From the NCBI RefSeq assembly GCF_002796975.1, contig NZ_PEKV01000005.1, positions 717,596 to 777,673 on the forward strand: a DNA stretch of 60,078 bases, in the 5' to 3' direction. Shown here in pieces: positions 1 to 9,228 of the stretch. Within the stretch, counting starts at the first letter, position 1. Each line of letters starts with the position of its first letter. The translations under genes and the position numbers were made by a program. This stretch comes from Ferrovibrio sp. GTDB taxonomy: Bacteria; Pseudomonadota; Alphaproteobacteria; Ferrovibrionales; Ferrovibrionaceae. A model generated the notes under the pieces. It was given only the letters and a program-made list of their open reading frames with translations, was not told where the DNA came from and searched no databases.

Positions 1-560
1 ATGCAGGCATTCAGATGGTCGGGGCGCCGGTTCTGCCAGTCGAGATAATAGGCATGTTCCCACACATCCAGCGTCAGCAGCGGGGTGACGCCGTTCATAT
101 GCAGCGGGTTCTCGGCATTGCCGGTCTTCTTGAACACCAGCTTGCCGCCTTCCAGGCAGAGCCAGGCCCAGCCCGAGCCGAACTGGGTGACGCCGGTCTG
201 GGCGAAATCGGTCTTGAACTTGTCGTAGTCGCCGAAGCTGTCCTTGATCAGGTCGGCGATGCGGCCGGTGGGCTTGCCGCCGCCATTGGGCTTCAGGCTG
301 TCCCAGTAGAAGTCATGGTTCCAGACCTGGGCCGCATTGTTGAACACGGCGGCCTTGTCGCTCTTGCCGTGCACCGCCTTGATGATCTCGACCAGGCTTT
401 TGCCCTGCAGCGATGCATCCTCGCCCACCAGCTTGTTCAGCGTGTTGAGATAGGTGGTGTGGTGCTTGCCATAGTGGAAGCCGATGGTCTGGGCGGTGAT
501 GACCGGATCCAGGGCATTATCGGCATAGGGCAGGGGCTTCATGGTGAAGGGGGCGGTCAT
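1..560 (-). CDS. sodB: Superoxide dismutase (Fe/Mn family), C-terminus cut by window edge
   Basis: Converts superoxide to hydrogen peroxide and oxygen in the cytoplasm. Reading leftwards from the ATG at 560, the protein begins MTAPFTMKPLPYADNALDP. It contains the N-terminal metal-ligand segment FHYGKHHTTYLN (His29 likely ligand), the second-ligand segment AAQVWNHDFYW, the core FGSGWAWL, and the ligand pair in DVWEHAYYLDWQNRRPDHL. The NHDFYW context favours the iron-type branch, but metal choice cannot be settled from sequence. About 186 of the usual ~200 residues are present; the last few lie beyond base 1. An AGGAG ribosome site precedes the start. It is transcribed alone, with about 270 bases separating it from the end of hisI. 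Confidence 0.95.
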   Translation of the reverse strand, partial: MTAPFTMKPLPYADNALDPVITAQTIGFHYGKHHTTYLNTLNKLVGEDASLQGKSLVEIIKAVHGKSDKAAVFNNAAQVWNHDFYWDSLKPNGGGKPTGRIADLIKDSFGDYDKFKTDFAQTGVTQFGSGWAWLCLEGGKLVFKKTGNAENPLHMNGVTPLLTLDVWEHAYYLDWQNRRPDHLNAC

Positions 561-829
561 CTTCGACTCCTCGTTCTTGGCTGGTCGTCCGGGACGGAAC
601 TGATTTCGAGACTTGGCTGATATAGGACATCGGGCATGGCTGCGGCAATATGAAGGACACTTCACCTTGGCCGGTCGACGCCAGTTGATTGCCCCGCGAC
701 GCGGAAATAACGCCGACGCGCATCAAAAGTTGCACAAATTTCAGTCGTAGAATCGAGCGGCGAGGCCAGCGTCGCTATGTCTGCGACGCGTTCGGCGTCG
801 GAACGCTGCGGCTCAGAGAATGGTCGGCC

Positions 830-1291
830 TTACAGGATCGTCGGATTGGGCGCGTCGCCGTAGACCGCCTTCGGGTCGAACATCTTTTCCTTCTCTTCGA
901 AGGTCAGTTCGACCTGGTCGGCTGCTGCGCCGGTCGGCACCGAGCGGTAGAAGCAGGAGCGATAGCCGACATGGCAGGAGGCATCGCCCGGAATCTTCAC
1001 GCGCAGCCAGACGGCATCCTGGTCGTCGTCGATACGCATCTCGACCACTTTCTGCACCAGGCCGGAGGTAGCGCCCTTGTGCCACAGCACCTTGCGGCTG
1101 CGGCTGTAGTAATGCGCCTCGCCGGTTTCGATGGTCTTCTGCAGGGCCTCGGCATTCATGTAGCCCAGCATCAGAACCTCGCCGCTTTCGGCGGCGGTGG
1201 TGACGCAGGCGATCAGGCCGTCGGCATCGAATTTCGGCGCCAGATCCCTGCCTTCTTCAACCTGCTCAATCGAAACACGCTTGGCGAACAC
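830..1291 (-). CDS. hisI: Phosphoribosyl-AMP cyclohydrolase
   Basis: Third step of histidine synthesis: opens the adenine ring of phosphoribosyl-AMP. The 153-residue product is the monofunctional form (no HisE pyrophosphatase tail). It shows [12 protein letters not shown], the HKGATSG active-site loop, the acidic metal-binding run DDDQDAVW and the cysteine segment [14 protein letters not shown] chose the GTG at 1291 because GGAG lies 9-10 bases upstream and the family's N-terminus begins close to this point; a much longer open frame upstream has no homology-like content. The other his genes are not in the window. Confidence 0.93.
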   Translation of the reverse strand: MFAKRVSIEQVEEGRDLAPKFDADGLIACVTTAAESGEVLMLGYMNAEALQKTIETGEAHYYSRSRKVLWHKGATSGLVQKVVEMRIDDDQDAVWLRVKIPGDASCHVGYRSCFYRSVPTGAAADQVELTFEEKEKMFDPKAVYGDAPNPTIL

Positions 1292-1441
1292 GGGCTTTGC
1301 TCCTGCCGGTCGGGCCTGAAGGGTGGCCGCCCGGATTGCTCTTGAAAGATGGGCCGTTATATATCGTCGGGTGGCCCCTGCTTCAAGGCAATGGGGCCTC
1401 AAGGCAGTGCACCGTGGCCGCCCGAGGAGTAGCCTAAGCCC

Positions 1442-1897
1442 ATGCTGAATGCCCTCTACAACGAAAAAATCCTTAATTTTGCGGCACATATCGGCCAGAC
1501 CGAGCGGCTGGCGGCACCTCATGCCACGGTGACCCATCACAGCCCGCTCTGCGGCAGCCGGATCACGGTCGACCTCAATCTGGACGACCAGGGCCGCGTG
1601 GCGGCCTACGGCCAGCAGGTACGGGCCTGCGCGCTGGGCCAGGCGGCGGCCAGCATCCTGGGCCAGCATATCGTCGGCCAGGATGCCGCCACACTGCGCC
1701 AACTGGTTGGGGTGATGCGCAGCATGCTCAAGGATAACGGTCCGCCACCGGACGCGGATTTTGCCGGTGGGGTTTTCAGCGACCTGGAGGTGCTGGTGCC
1801 GGTGCGTGAACACAAGGCCCGACACAATGCCGTGTTGCTGCCCTTTGAGGCCGCCGTGAAGGCGATCGATCAGATTGAGGCCAGCAGGAGGGCTTAA
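1442..1897 (+). CDS. Fe-S cluster assembly scaffold-like protein (NifU N-terminal/SufU fold)
   Basis: A 151-residue NifU-N/SufU-like protein. Two of the three usual cluster cysteines are in recognisable context, SPLCGSRI (about residue 37) and [12 protein letters not shown]. Where the third ligand is expected (R-x-x-C in SufU/IscU), the sequence reads [11 protein letters not shown], without a cysteine. It may therefore bind a cluster or zinc differently, or act as an accessory sulfur acceptor. It converges with sufE: the two genes share a 4-base overlap in which the palindrome TTAA supplies both stop codons. Adjacency to sufE supports a sulfur-transfer role; the exact function is inference. 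Confidence 0.8.
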   Translation: MLNALYNEKILNFAAHIGQTERLAAPHATVTHHSPLCGSRITVDLNLDDQGRVAAYGQQVRACALGQAAASILGQHIVGQDAATLRQLVGVMRSMLKDNGPPPDADFAGGVFSDLEVLVPVREHKARHNAVLLPFEAAVKAIDQIEASRRA

Positions 1898-2322
1898 GCG
1901 GTCTTCAGCTCCGCTTTCGCCACATTCTGGATCAGCCCGATCATGCCATTCAGGCCGTTGATGCGGTTGGACGTGATGTTTTCCCACACGCCGATCTTCT
2001 GCAGGAAGTCGGGCGGGGTATCGACGATCTCCTGCGGCTTGCGGCCGGAATAGACCTTCAACAGCAACGCGATCAGCCCGGCGACGATCTCGGACTCGCT
2101 GCTCGCCTGATAATAGACGCGGCCGTCGCGCGCCTCGCCATGCAGCCAGGCACGATTGATGCAGCCCTTCACGCGCCAGTCGTCGGTGCGCAATTCGTCG
2201 GGATAGGGCGGCAAAGCGCGGCCCAGATCGATCAGGAAACGGTAGCGGTCCATCCAGTCGTCGAAGAGGCTGAAATCCTCGATGATCTCGTCCTGCACCG
2301 CCTTGATGTCGGTCTCACTCAT
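1894..2322 (-). CDS. sufE: SufE-type cysteine desulfuration protein
   Basis: Accepts persulfide sulfur from a cysteine desulfurase (SufS type) and passes it on to Fe-S assembly. It is 142 residues long, the standard length. The sulfur-accepting Cys54 lies in [14 protein letters not shown], matching the family's V-x-G-C-x-S-x-V/A-W-L with Asn in place of Ser. Downstream are [17 protein letters not shown] and the C-terminal NRINGL segment typical of SufE. Its ATG overlaps the stop of cysS in an ATGA arrangement, so the two are almost certainly co-transcribed and translationally coupled. Confidence 0.93.
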   Translation of the reverse strand: MSETDIKAVQDEIIEDFSLFDDWMDRYRFLIDLGRALPPYPDELRTDDWRVKGCINRAWLHGEARDGRVYYQASSESEIVAGLIALLLKVYSGRKPQEIVDTPPDFLQKIGVWENITSNRINGLNGMIGLIQNVAKAELKTA

Positions 2323-3698
2323 GATGCGACCCGCCAGGTGGTTTCGCCGGCCTTGTCTTCCAGCAGGATGCCGCGCGCTGCCAGTTCGTCACGGATGCGA
2401 TCCGACTCAGCCCAGTCCTTGCGGGCGCGCGCCGCCTTGCGTTCGGCGATCAGGGCTTCGATCGCAGCCGCGTCCACATCGGCATCGGTGCCACCTTTCA
2501 GCCATGCCGCCGGATCCTGCTGCAGCAGCCCGATCAGCCAGCCGGCGGCAACCAGTTCGCCCTTCAGGCGCGCGCGTTCGGCCGGATCGGTGGCCTTGTT
2601 GGCCGCATTGGCGATCTGATGCAGTTCGGCCAGCGCCTTCGGCGTGTTCAGGTCGTCGGCCAGTGCGGCCATGAAAGCGGCCGGCGCAGCCGTTGCGATG
2701 GCCTGCACATCCTTCAGCGAGTCCAGCGCGCGATAGAGGCGGTCCAGCTGGGTCCGCGCATCCCTCACGGCGTTCTCGGTCCAGTCGAGCGGTTGGCGGT
2801 AATGCGCCGACAGCAGCACCAGCCGCAATGCCTCGCCGGGCGCCAGCTTCAGCAGGTCATGCACCAGCGTCACATTGCCGAGCGACTTCGACATCTTCTC
2901 GGCATTGATGTTGACGAAGCCGTTATGCATCCAGGTGCGGCAGAACTGCGCACCGTTATGGGCGCAGGTGCTCTGCGCCAGCTCGTTTTCATGGTGCGGG
3001 AAGATCAGGTCATGGCCGCCGCCATGCAGGTCGATCGGGCCGATGCCGAAGCTGCGTTCGATCATGGCCGAGCATTCGATATGCCAGCCCGGCCGGCCGC
3101 GGCCCCAGGGGCTGTCCCAGCCGGTCATCTCGGCATCCGACGGCTTCCACAGGGTGAAGTCGGCCGGGTCGCGCTTGTAGGCGGCGACATCGACGCGCGC
3201 GCCGGCGATCATCTCGTCGCGGTCGCGGCGCGACAGCTGGCCATACTTCTTGAAGGAGGGCACATGGAACAGCACCTGGCCATCCTTTTCATAGGCATGG
3301 CCGTTGGCGATCAGCCGTTCGATCATGCTGATGATCGCGTCGATATGCTGGGTCACCTTGGGCTCGATGCCCGGCGGCAGCACGCCGAGCGCGTCCATGT
3401 CGGCATGGTAGACCGCGAGATACTTTTCAGTGATCGCACTGATCGGCACGCCCTGGTCCTTGGCGGCCTTGTTGATCCTGTCGTCCACGTCGGTGACATT
3501 GCGGGCGTAGACCACCTGCGGGAAGTTTTTCTGCAGCAGGCGGTAGAGCGTGTCGAACACCACGGCCGGGCGGGCGTTGCCGATATGGGCGTAGTTGTAA
3601 ACGGTGGGCCCGCAGACATACATCGTCACCCGCTGCGGATCGAGCGGCTGGAAGACTTCCTTCTGGCGGGTGAGGGTATTGTAGAGCTGAATGTCCAT
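2319..3698 (-). CDS. cysS: Cysteinyl-tRNA synthetase
   Basis: Charges tRNA-Cys with cysteine. The 459-residue class I synthetase has the first zinc ligand in [10 protein letters not shown] (Cys29), the HIGH-type motif HIGN (residues 38-41), a second zinc cysteine in GWHIECSAM (Cys209), the zinc-ligand stretch FPHHENEL, and KMSKS at 268-272. Length is normal. It heads a two-gene unit with sufE (4-base overlap). Coupling a cysteine-consuming synthetase to a cysteine-sulfur acceptor is a sensible pairing but not proof of joint control. The promoter must lie in the roughly 115 bases between this gene and the end of flgL. Confidence 0.97.
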   Translation of the reverse strand: MDIQLYNTLTRQKEVFQPLDPQRVTMYVCGPTVYNYAHIGNARPAVVFDTLYRLLQKNFPQVVYARNVTDVDDRINKAAKDQGVPISAITEKYLAVYHADMDALGVLPPGIEPKVTQHIDAIISMIERLIANGHAYEKDGQVLFHVPSFKKYGQLSRRDRDEMIAGARVDVAAYKRDPADFTLWKPSDAEMTGWDSPWGRGRPGWHIECSAMIERSFGIGPIDLHGGGHDLIFPHHENELAQSTCAHNGAQFCRTWMHNGFVNINAEKMSKSLGNVTLVHDLLKLAPGEALRLVLLSAHYRQPLDWTENAVRDARTQLDRLYRALDSLKDVQAIATAAPAAFMAALADDLNTPKALAELHQIANAANKATDPAERARLKGELVAAGWLIGLLQQDPAAWLKGGTDADVDAAAIEALIAERKAARARKDWAESDRIRDELAARGILLEDKAGETTWRVAS

Positions 3699-3813
3699 TT
3701 CCGGGGCCCGTGCTTATGGCCCGGAATATAGGGAATGGTGCCGGAATCGCAACCGGCGGATTACTCCCCCCAGTCCGAGAAGGCCGGCCGGTCAAAAGAG
3801 CGGGAAAAGCCTC

Positions 3814-4866
3814 TTAGCGGAGGTAGTTGACCAGCGAGAGCTGCAGGCTGTCGCGCGTGATCACGTAGGACGCCTCCAGCGTGGTCTGCAGGTTCTTGAT
3901 GTTCACCGAAACCTCGCCGATATCGACATTCTCGATGCTGCCGACGCGCACCTTCAGCACGTCCAGCGCGCGGTCATGGCGCTCCATCACCTCGGTCAGC
4001 TGCTGCTGCTTGTAGCCGTTGCGCGAGGCAATCGACTTCAGCGAGGAAATCGCCTCGTTGAGCTGGCTGCGGGCCTGGTCGACGCGGGCCTGATAGTTTT
4101 CCGGATTACCGGCGATGTCCTGGGCGGCATCGCGGAAACGTATGATGGCATCGACCAGAATCTGGAAACCGCCTTCTGCGGCCGAGACGCCGTAGCTCAA
4201 CTGCTCATTGTCGTCGGTATAGAGCGTCGTGCTGGTCGTGTCGTAGAAAGCGTCATAGGTGCCCGGTGCCGTCGCGTTCGGGTTGATGTAGAAATCGTTT
4301 GCCGTGGCATACTGGCTGGTACCGGGAAAACCAGCCGGCGCCGTGAAGGCCGTGAAGGGATCGTAGTCGACGCCCGGGACGGCATTGGCGCCGTAGATAA
4401 CGCCCATGCCCGAGAGCGTGCCATTGATCGGGCTCTGGGTATAATTGGTGCCGGCAAACAGGTAGCGGTCACCGTCCTTGGTCTGCAACAGGCCGCCGAT
4501 GCGGTCGAGCAGCAGATTCGCCTGCACATCCGGCGCGGAGCTTGTGGCGAAATACGGGTCGCGGTTCTTGATCATCGTATCCTGCGCCTCGACGGCGATA
4601 TCGATGATCTCCTCGATCGTGATGGCATAGAGGTTGGTGCGGTTCGACGCCGACTGGATCGCGCTCTTGTAATTGTTGACCGTGCCGATTTCGGATTTCA
4701 GGTTGCCCAGTTCCTGGGCGCGCTGCGAAACGCCGATCAGGCCATCGGCATAACGGCCATCGGCCAGCTGCTGGTTCTGCTTGTTCAGCTGCAGGTTCAG
4801 CAGCCGTATATTACGGGTTACATCAAGCTGGGTGGCGTATTGGGTAGTGCCTACGAGTGCGACCAT
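3814..4866 (-). CDS. flgL: Flagellar hook-filament junction protein FlgL
   Basis: Second hook-filament junction protein (HAP3), a flagellin-fold protein exported by the flagellar type III system. The 350-residue product begins VALVGTTQYATQLDVTRNIR with a helical flagellin-type N-terminus and ends in the matching coiled segment LQTTLEASYVITRDSLQLS; the middle is variable and Thr/Asn/Tyr rich. A strong GGGAGG ribosome site lies in the last codons of flgK, leaving only a few bases between the genes. It is the last gene of the flgE-flgK-flgL unit. Confidence 0.92.
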   Translation of the reverse strand: MVALVGTTQYATQLDVTRNIRLLNLQLNKQNQQLADGRYADGLIGVSQRAQELGNLKSEIGTVNNYKSAIQSASNRTNLYAITIEEIIDIAVEAQDTMIKNRDPYFATSSAPDVQANLLLDRIGGLLQTKDGDRYLFAGTNYTQSPINGTLSGMGVIYGANAVPGVDYDPFTAFTAPAGFPGTSQYATANDFYINPNATAPGTYDAFYDTTSTTLYTDDNEQLSYGVSAAEGGFQILVDAIIRFRDAAQDIAGNPENYQARVDQARSQLNEAISSLKSIASRNGYKQQQLTEVMERHDRALDVLKVRVGSIENVDIGEVSVNIKNLQTTLEASYVITRDSLQLSLVNYLR

Positions 4867-4869
4867 GAC

Positions 4870-6297
4870 TTACCTCCCGATGTTGACGAGCGTGTCAAAC
4901 ATCTGCGTGATCGTGTTCATGACATTGGCCAGCGCGGCGTAATTGTTCTGCAGAAGCTGCAGCTGCGCAAGCTCGTCGTCGATGTTCACGCCGGTGATAT
5001 TGCGGAATTTCTGGTCCAGCGTGTGCTGCAGGCGTTCCGAGGTGTCGCGCTGCAGCTCGTTATCGGCGGCGGCGCGCGCCTGGTAGGACAGGATGCTGTT
5101 CGCAATACCGAAGATATTGACGTTGGCGACGACCAGGCCGTTCGGGTCCGTGGAGCGGTTGATCTGCGCATTGTTCATCGTGGTATTGCGCATCGCCTGC
5201 TGGACGGTGCCGGCCACGGTTGCATCCAGCGTGCTCGGATCGGCCACAACGCCTGCTTCAACCACAAGCAGGCCAGCCTCGTCCGGCGGCGTGCCGACCG
5301 GGGCGCTGTAGTCGAAGAATACGCCGCCGTAAGCGGTATTCACCACGTCGGCCAGATTGGCGGCGAACGTGTCGAGCTGGTTGAAGAATTTCGACAGTGA
5401 GCCGACATTCGGATCCGTCGAGGCCAGCGCACTGGCGGTCACGTCGAGATAATCCAGCGAGGCGCGCGTCGAACCGTTCAGGAAGCCACCGGTTACGTCG
5501 GTGCTGGAGCCCTGCAGGTAGATGCCGGCCTGGGGGTAGGCGGGCGGATTGGCAGTCTCGACATACTCGAATTTCTGCGCGGTCGTGCCGACCAGCTGAA
5601 CGCCGCCTTCGGTATAGACGAAGGTTTCGCCGCGATCGTTCTCAAGAGTGCGGATACCGACCTTGTCGGACAGGCGCTTGATCTCGGCATCGCGCAGATC
5701 TTCCAGATCGCCGACCGGTGTGCCGGCGGCTTTCAGCGAAGCGATCTTGCCGTTCAGTTCGGCAACCTTGGCCGTCGCAGTATTGATGGCCTCGATGTCG
5801 GTCTGGACATTCTGCTGGGCGCGGTTCTGCAGTTCAGACTGCAGGCCGTTCAGGCGGCGGATTTCGGACGCGAGTTCGCTGCCGCGCTGGACCACCAGGC
5901 TTTTGAGGTCGTTGTTTTCCGGCGTGGCTTCGAGCTGCTTCCAGGCATCTTCGAAGCGGGTCATCATGGCCAGGATGGTCGGCTGGTCACCGGTGGTATT
6001 GGTGGCATCCAGCGCTTCGGCCAGTTCCTTCGAATAGCCCAGCTGCATATCCAGGCGGCCATAGTCGGCATTGGCAGTGAAGAAGTCCTGCTGGATTTCC
6101 GGGGCGACGGCGCGGGTGACGCTGGAGACGAGGGCTGCCTGCGGCAGACCGTCGGCCGTCGGCGTGGTCAGTGTGGCAACCTTGCGGGTGTAGTTCGGGT
6201 TCTGTGCGTTCGAGACATTGCCCGCCGCAATGCGCGTCTGGCTCTGCAGGGTCTGCAGGCCGATGACGGCAGTGTTGAGGGCGGCGCTCAGAGACAT
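4870..6297 (-). CDS. flgK: Flagellar hook-associated protein 1 FlgK
   Basis: First hook-filament junction protein (HAP1). The 475-residue protein has the N-terminal rod/hook-type motif LNTAVIGLQTLQSQTRIAAG followed by NVSNAQNPNYTRK. Long helical segments around residues 90-200 resemble other FlgK proteins, and the C-terminal segment QLLQNNYAALANVMNTITQM is typical of the family. An AGGAAAGG ribosome site stands about 10 bases before the ATG. It sits between flgE (about 70 bases upstream) and flgL. Confidence 0.95.
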   Translation of the reverse strand: MSLSAALNTAVIGLQTLQSQTRIAAGNVSNAQNPNYTRKVATLTTPTADGLPQAALVSSVTRAVAPEIQQDFFTANADYGRLDMQLGYSKELAEALDATNTTGDQPTILAMMTRFEDAWKQLEATPENNDLKSLVVQRGSELASEIRRLNGLQSELQNRAQQNVQTDIEAINTATAKVAELNGKIASLKAAGTPVGDLEDLRDAEIKRLSDKVGIRTLENDRGETFVYTEGGVQLVGTTAQKFEYVETANPPAYPQAGIYLQGSSTDVTGGFLNGSTRASLDYLDVTASALASTDPNVGSLSKFFNQLDTFAANLADVVNTAYGGVFFDYSAPVGTPPDEAGLLVVEAGVVADPSTLDATVAGTVQQAMRNTTMNNAQINRSTDPNGLVVANVNIFGIANSILSYQARAAADNELQRDTSERLQHTLDQKFRNITGVNIDDELAQLQLLQNNYAALANVMNTITQMFDTLVNIGR

Positions 6298-6367
6298 GAT
6301 ACAGAACCTTTCCTGGGGGGCGGTTACGACGGCCGGGCGGGGTTAGCGTCCGGCCGTCAGTTCAGGC

Positions 6368-7747
6368 TTAGCGGCGGATATTGATGGTTTCCTGCAGCAG
6401 TTCGTCGGCAGCGGTGATCAGCCGGGCATTGGCCGAGTAGGTGCGCTGGGCGACGATCAGCTTGGCGAACTCATCCGCGATATCGACGTTCGAGCCTTCG
6501 ATGGCGGCGGACACATAGTCGCCCGCGCCGCTCGCACCCGACTGCGTCAGAACCGCAGCACCGGAGCTTGGCGTTTCGACGAAGGCGTTACCCCCGACAC
6601 GGTCCAGTTCGGTCGGATCGCGGAACTTGGCCACCGGGATCTGGTAGAACTGTTTGACGTTGCCGTTGTCGAAGGTGACCGAGACGAAGCCGTCCTGGTC
6701 GATCGCAAGGTTCTTGAAGTTACCCTGCGGCACGCCGTTCTGCTGGAAGTTGTTCAGCGTCAGCGTATCGCCGGCATACTGCGTGGTGCCGAGCGAGTTG
6801 CCGTAGGAGCCCAGGTCGAGGCGGATAGTCTGGCCGCCCGAGCCGTAGTCGATGCTGAAGCTGATCGAGGCATCGTCGTCAACCGCGGTGGCTGCCGAAC
6901 CCAAAAGGGCGCCGGCGCCGGCGCCAGAGGGGGTGGTGCCGTCGGCGGCGCCAAGCGTGGCGATGGTGCCGGGCGCGATGTTCGTGCCGGCGATCGAACC
7001 GCCGAACGTCACGGTGATCGGACCGAAGGCGACGGTGGAGGCGGTGGTATCCGCGCCGGGGGCATTCAGCGCCAGTTCCCAGGCGTTGTTGCTGGTGCGG
7101 GTCCAGGTCAGGTTCAGCGTGCGGGCATTGCCCAGCGCGTCGAAGATCTGGATCGAACTGGCCGGCAGGGTGGCCGGCAGCGTGCCCGACGTGTCCAGGG
7201 CGTTGGAAGGCAGGTTGGCGGCGTAGTCCACGATGCTGGTCGCGACGGGTGCGTCAAGCAGGTTGGACACGCGCACTTCCTCGGTCGCCGAACTGTCGAC
7301 CACGCCGGTGACCGGATCGATCGGCCAGCCGCGCAGGAAGTAGCCCGAGGAGTTCACCAGAAAACCATCGCTGTTCTGGTTGAAGTCGCCGACGCGGGTG
7401 AAGTAGCTGGTGGTCTCAAAAGTCGGCAGGCCGGTGGAGCCGTCGGTGCCGTTCTTCTTGGAGACCGGGATGAAGCCGCCGCCGACCAGGGCGATCGAGG
7501 TGGTGGAGGACACCTGCTGGATCGCGCCCTGTGAATTGTTGGCGAAGAAAGGCTGGTTCAGCACGCCGCCGGGCGAGTGCGTATTCGCCTGGGCGCTCGA
7601 CTGCGTCACCAGGGTCTGGAACCGCGATTCCACCTTCTTGTAGCCGATGGTGCTCGCGTTCGCGACGTTGTCCGAGATGAAGCCGATCGCCGCGGACTGA
7701 CCATTCAGGCCGGTGATCGAGGTCTGCAAAGCGCCACTAATTGACAT
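6368..7747 (-). CDS. flgE: Flagellar hook protein FlgE
   Basis: Building block of the flagellar hook. The 459-residue protein starts MSISGALQTSITGLNGQSAA and has the rod/hook family signature DNVANASTIGYKK. Its central beta-domain is Ala/Thr/Gly rich, and the C-terminus FAKLIVAQRTYSANARLITA is diagnostic. I chose the ATG at 7747: GGAGGGG lies six bases upstream and the N-terminus aligns with the family. A frame extension of 15 codons upstream has neither. It leads the flgEKL unit behind a -24/-12 promoter. Confidence 0.95.
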   Translation of the reverse strand: MSISGALQTSITGLNGQSAAIGFISDNVANASTIGYKKVESRFQTLVTQSSAQANTHSPGGVLNQPFFANNSQGAIQQVSSTTSIALVGGGFIPVSKKNGTDGSTGLPTFETTSYFTRVGDFNQNSDGFLVNSSGYFLRGWPIDPVTGVVDSSATEEVRVSNLLDAPVATSIVDYAANLPSNALDTSGTLPATLPASSIQIFDALGNARTLNLTWTRTSNNAWELALNAPGADTTASTVAFGPITVTFGGSIAGTNIAPGTIATLGAADGTTPSGAGAGALLGSAATAVDDDASISFSIDYGSGGQTIRLDLGSYGNSLGTTQYAGDTLTLNNFQQNGVPQGNFKNLAIDQDGFVSVTFDNGNVKQFYQIPVAKFRDPTELDRVGGNAFVETPSSGAAVLTQSGASGAGDYVSAAIEGSNVDIADEFAKLIVAQRTYSANARLITAADELLQETINIRR

Positions 7748-7787
7748 AACACCCCTCCTGGGCTGGAAACTGATTTGGCTTAGGAGG

Positions 7788-7804
7788 AGCAAGCGCCGTG
7801 CCAG
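7788..7804 (-). promoter_or_regulatory. Sigma-54 (RpoN) promoter for flgE-flgK-flgL
   Basis: On the minus strand the sequence reads C-TGGCAC-GGCGC-TTGCT. This is an exact TGGCAC-N5-TTGCW sigma-54 core, with the -24 element at 7798-7803 and the -12 element at 7788-7792. Transcription would start near 7776-7778, about 30 bases before the flgE start. Sigma-54 control of hook genes is established in Caulobacter and other alphaproteobacteria. An enhancer site for a FlbD/NtrC-type activator was not identified. Confidence 0.88.
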
Positions 7805-7961
7805 TTTTGGGTTGGCTGGCTAATGCATTATTATTGCAGGGGAAATCACAATATTTCGGAACTGGGTTAACGCGGCAGCTTCTGCCGTGTCGCCGTCTTG
7901 CCGGGTCCGGCACGGCAGATTTTGCCGGGCATGACCGGCGGCCAGGATCGACCGGGGAGCC

Positions 7962-8555
7962 TCAGCCGCGGTTCAGTCCCGGCACCCAGAGCACGTCGCC
8001 GGCGCCGTCCTGGTTGGCATGGCGGGCGGCGACGAAGAGATGGTCGGACAGGCGATTGATATAGCTGAGCGCGGCCGGGTTGATGCGTTCGGCATCCTGC
8101 AGGGCGGTGACCAGCCGCTCTGCCCGCCGGGCGATGGTGCGGGCCAGGTGCAGGTAGGCGGCCGCCGGGCTCCCGCCGGGCAGTATAAAAGATGTCAGCG
8201 CGCTGAGCCGGGCATTCATGGCGTCGATCTCGGCTTCCAGCCGGTCGACCTGCACCTGTGCCATCCGCAGGGCAGGGCGCTGGCGCGGATTCTCTTCTTC
8301 CTCTTCCGGGGTGCAGAGGTCGGCACCCAGGTCGAACAGGTCGTTCTGGATGCGCGACAGCATGGCATCCAGGTCGGTGCCGTCATCCTCCGAGGGGCGG
8401 GTATGCAGCCGGGCCAGACCGATGGCGGCATTGGCTTCGTCCACGGCGCCGAAGGCTTCCACCCGCAGGTCATGCTTGGGCACGCGCTCGCCGTTGCCCA
8501 GCGAGGTCATGCCCTTGTCGCCACCGCGGGTGTAGATCCGGTCGAGCTTAACCAT
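7962..8555 (-). CDS. pduO: Cob(I)alamin adenosyltransferase, PduO type
   Basis: Transfers the adenosyl group of ATP to cob(I)alamin, making coenzyme B12. The 197-residue protein has the N-terminal ATP motif YTRGGDKGMTSL, then VDEANAAIGLAR, IQNDLFDLGADL, the catalytic-helix segment LHLARTIARRAER and NRLSDHLFVAAR. These are the PduO-type (not CobA-type) signatures. The product cofactor is needed by the ethylmalonyl-CoA mutase encoded 5 kb away, which gives the gene an obvious local client. The HIG1 gene begins about 200 bases upstream on the same strand and ends 9 bases before this start, so the two may be co-transcribed. Confidence 0.93.
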   Translation of the reverse strand: MVKLDRIYTRGGDKGMTSLGNGERVPKHDLRVEAFGAVDEANAAIGLARLHTRPSEDDGTDLDAMLSRIQNDLFDLGADLCTPEEEEENPRQRPALRMAQVQVDRLEAEIDAMNARLSALTSFILPGGSPAAAYLHLARTIARRAERLVTALQDAERINPAALSYINRLSDHLFVAARHANQDGAGDVLWVPGLNRG

Positions 8556-8564
8556 GCGACAGCC

Positions 8565-8762
8565 TCAGTTGCGGAAGGCGAAACTGGCAATGCCGATCAG
8601 GATGATGGCAATGAACTGCAGCAGGATGCGCCAGCGCATCAGCTTGTTCGAATACGACCGGTTGAACTGGCCGCCGCGGAACAGCGCATAGATGCCGACG
8701 CAGAGCACCGCGAAGGTGGCGACTGCAAAGGCCGGGATCAGGTACTGGACGAAATTCTGCAT
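8565..8762 (-). CDS. HIG1-domain twin transmembrane protein
   Basis: A 65-residue inner-membrane protein with two hydrophobic helices (about residues 5-27 and 45-62) joined by the HIG1 signature RGGQFNRSYSNKLMRWR. HIG1 proteins associate with respiratory complexes (Rcf1-type factors of cytochrome c oxidase in mitochondria); bacterial members are poorly characterised. The ATG at 8762 begins directly with the first helix; 12 extra codons upstream lack homology-like content. It precedes the adenosyltransferase by 9 bases. Confidence 0.85.
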   Translation of the reverse strand: MQNFVQYLIPAFAVATFAVLCVGIYALFRGGQFNRSYSNKLMRWRILLQFIAIILIGIASFAFRN

Positions 8763-8849
8763 GGCCTGAGAATATAGGGTCCGGCCGGGCAGGTCCAAGT
8801 CTCAGCACCCCTCGGCGGCAATCCGCCGCAAGGGATGGCCGCCGCAGGC

Positions 8850-9161
8850 TTAGAGGTCGCGCAGGCCCTGTTTCAGCTGGGTGAGTGCGGTTTCGTCGCG
8901 GCGATAGAAGGTCCACTGCCTGATCCGCTTGCCGCGCAGCAGGCCGGCCTGGACCAGGATTTTCAGATGCTCGCTGGCGGTTGGCTGGCTCACGCCCAGC
9001 TTTTCCGCGATCAGCAGGCCGCAGACCCCGTCCCGCACCAGGTCGCCGTCGCTCTGCGGCGGGAAATGCTCTGTCGGGTCGCGCAGCCAGTCGAGGATGG
9101 CCAGACGGCGGGCGCTGGCCAGCGCCCGGAAGACGGCAAGCGTATTTTGCTCCGAAGCCAT
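8850..9161 (-). CDS. ArsR-family winged-helix regulator
   Basis: A 103-residue DNA-binding repressor. It has the ArsR N-terminal pattern FRALASARRLAILDWL, recognition helix GVSQPTASEHLKILVQAGLL and the wing segment GKRIRQWTFYRRDE. No clear metal-binding CxC box is present; a lone cysteine precedes the HTH, so the effector is unknown. The gene diverges from the threonine-dehydratase-like gene, with only about 67 bases between start codons. That makes this neighbour the likeliest target, by inference. Confidence 0.85.
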   Translation of the reverse strand: MASEQNTLAVFRALASARRLAILDWLRDPTEHFPPQSDGDLVRDGVCGLLIAEKLGVSQPTASEHLKILVQAGLLRGKRIRQWTFYRRDETALTQLKQGLRDL

Positions 9162-9228
9162 ATTGTCAATTAGCCATTTCCCTAATTATAGTCAAGCCAG
9201 CCTGTTTCATCTGCCTGCCGGGATACCC

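Noticed and set aside
3691..5400. Long plus-strand open frame (about 570 codons) across flgL/flgK
   Set aside because: It is antisense to two clear flagellar genes, has no ribosome site or family-like motifs, and its composition is the expected mirror of GC-rich codon bias.
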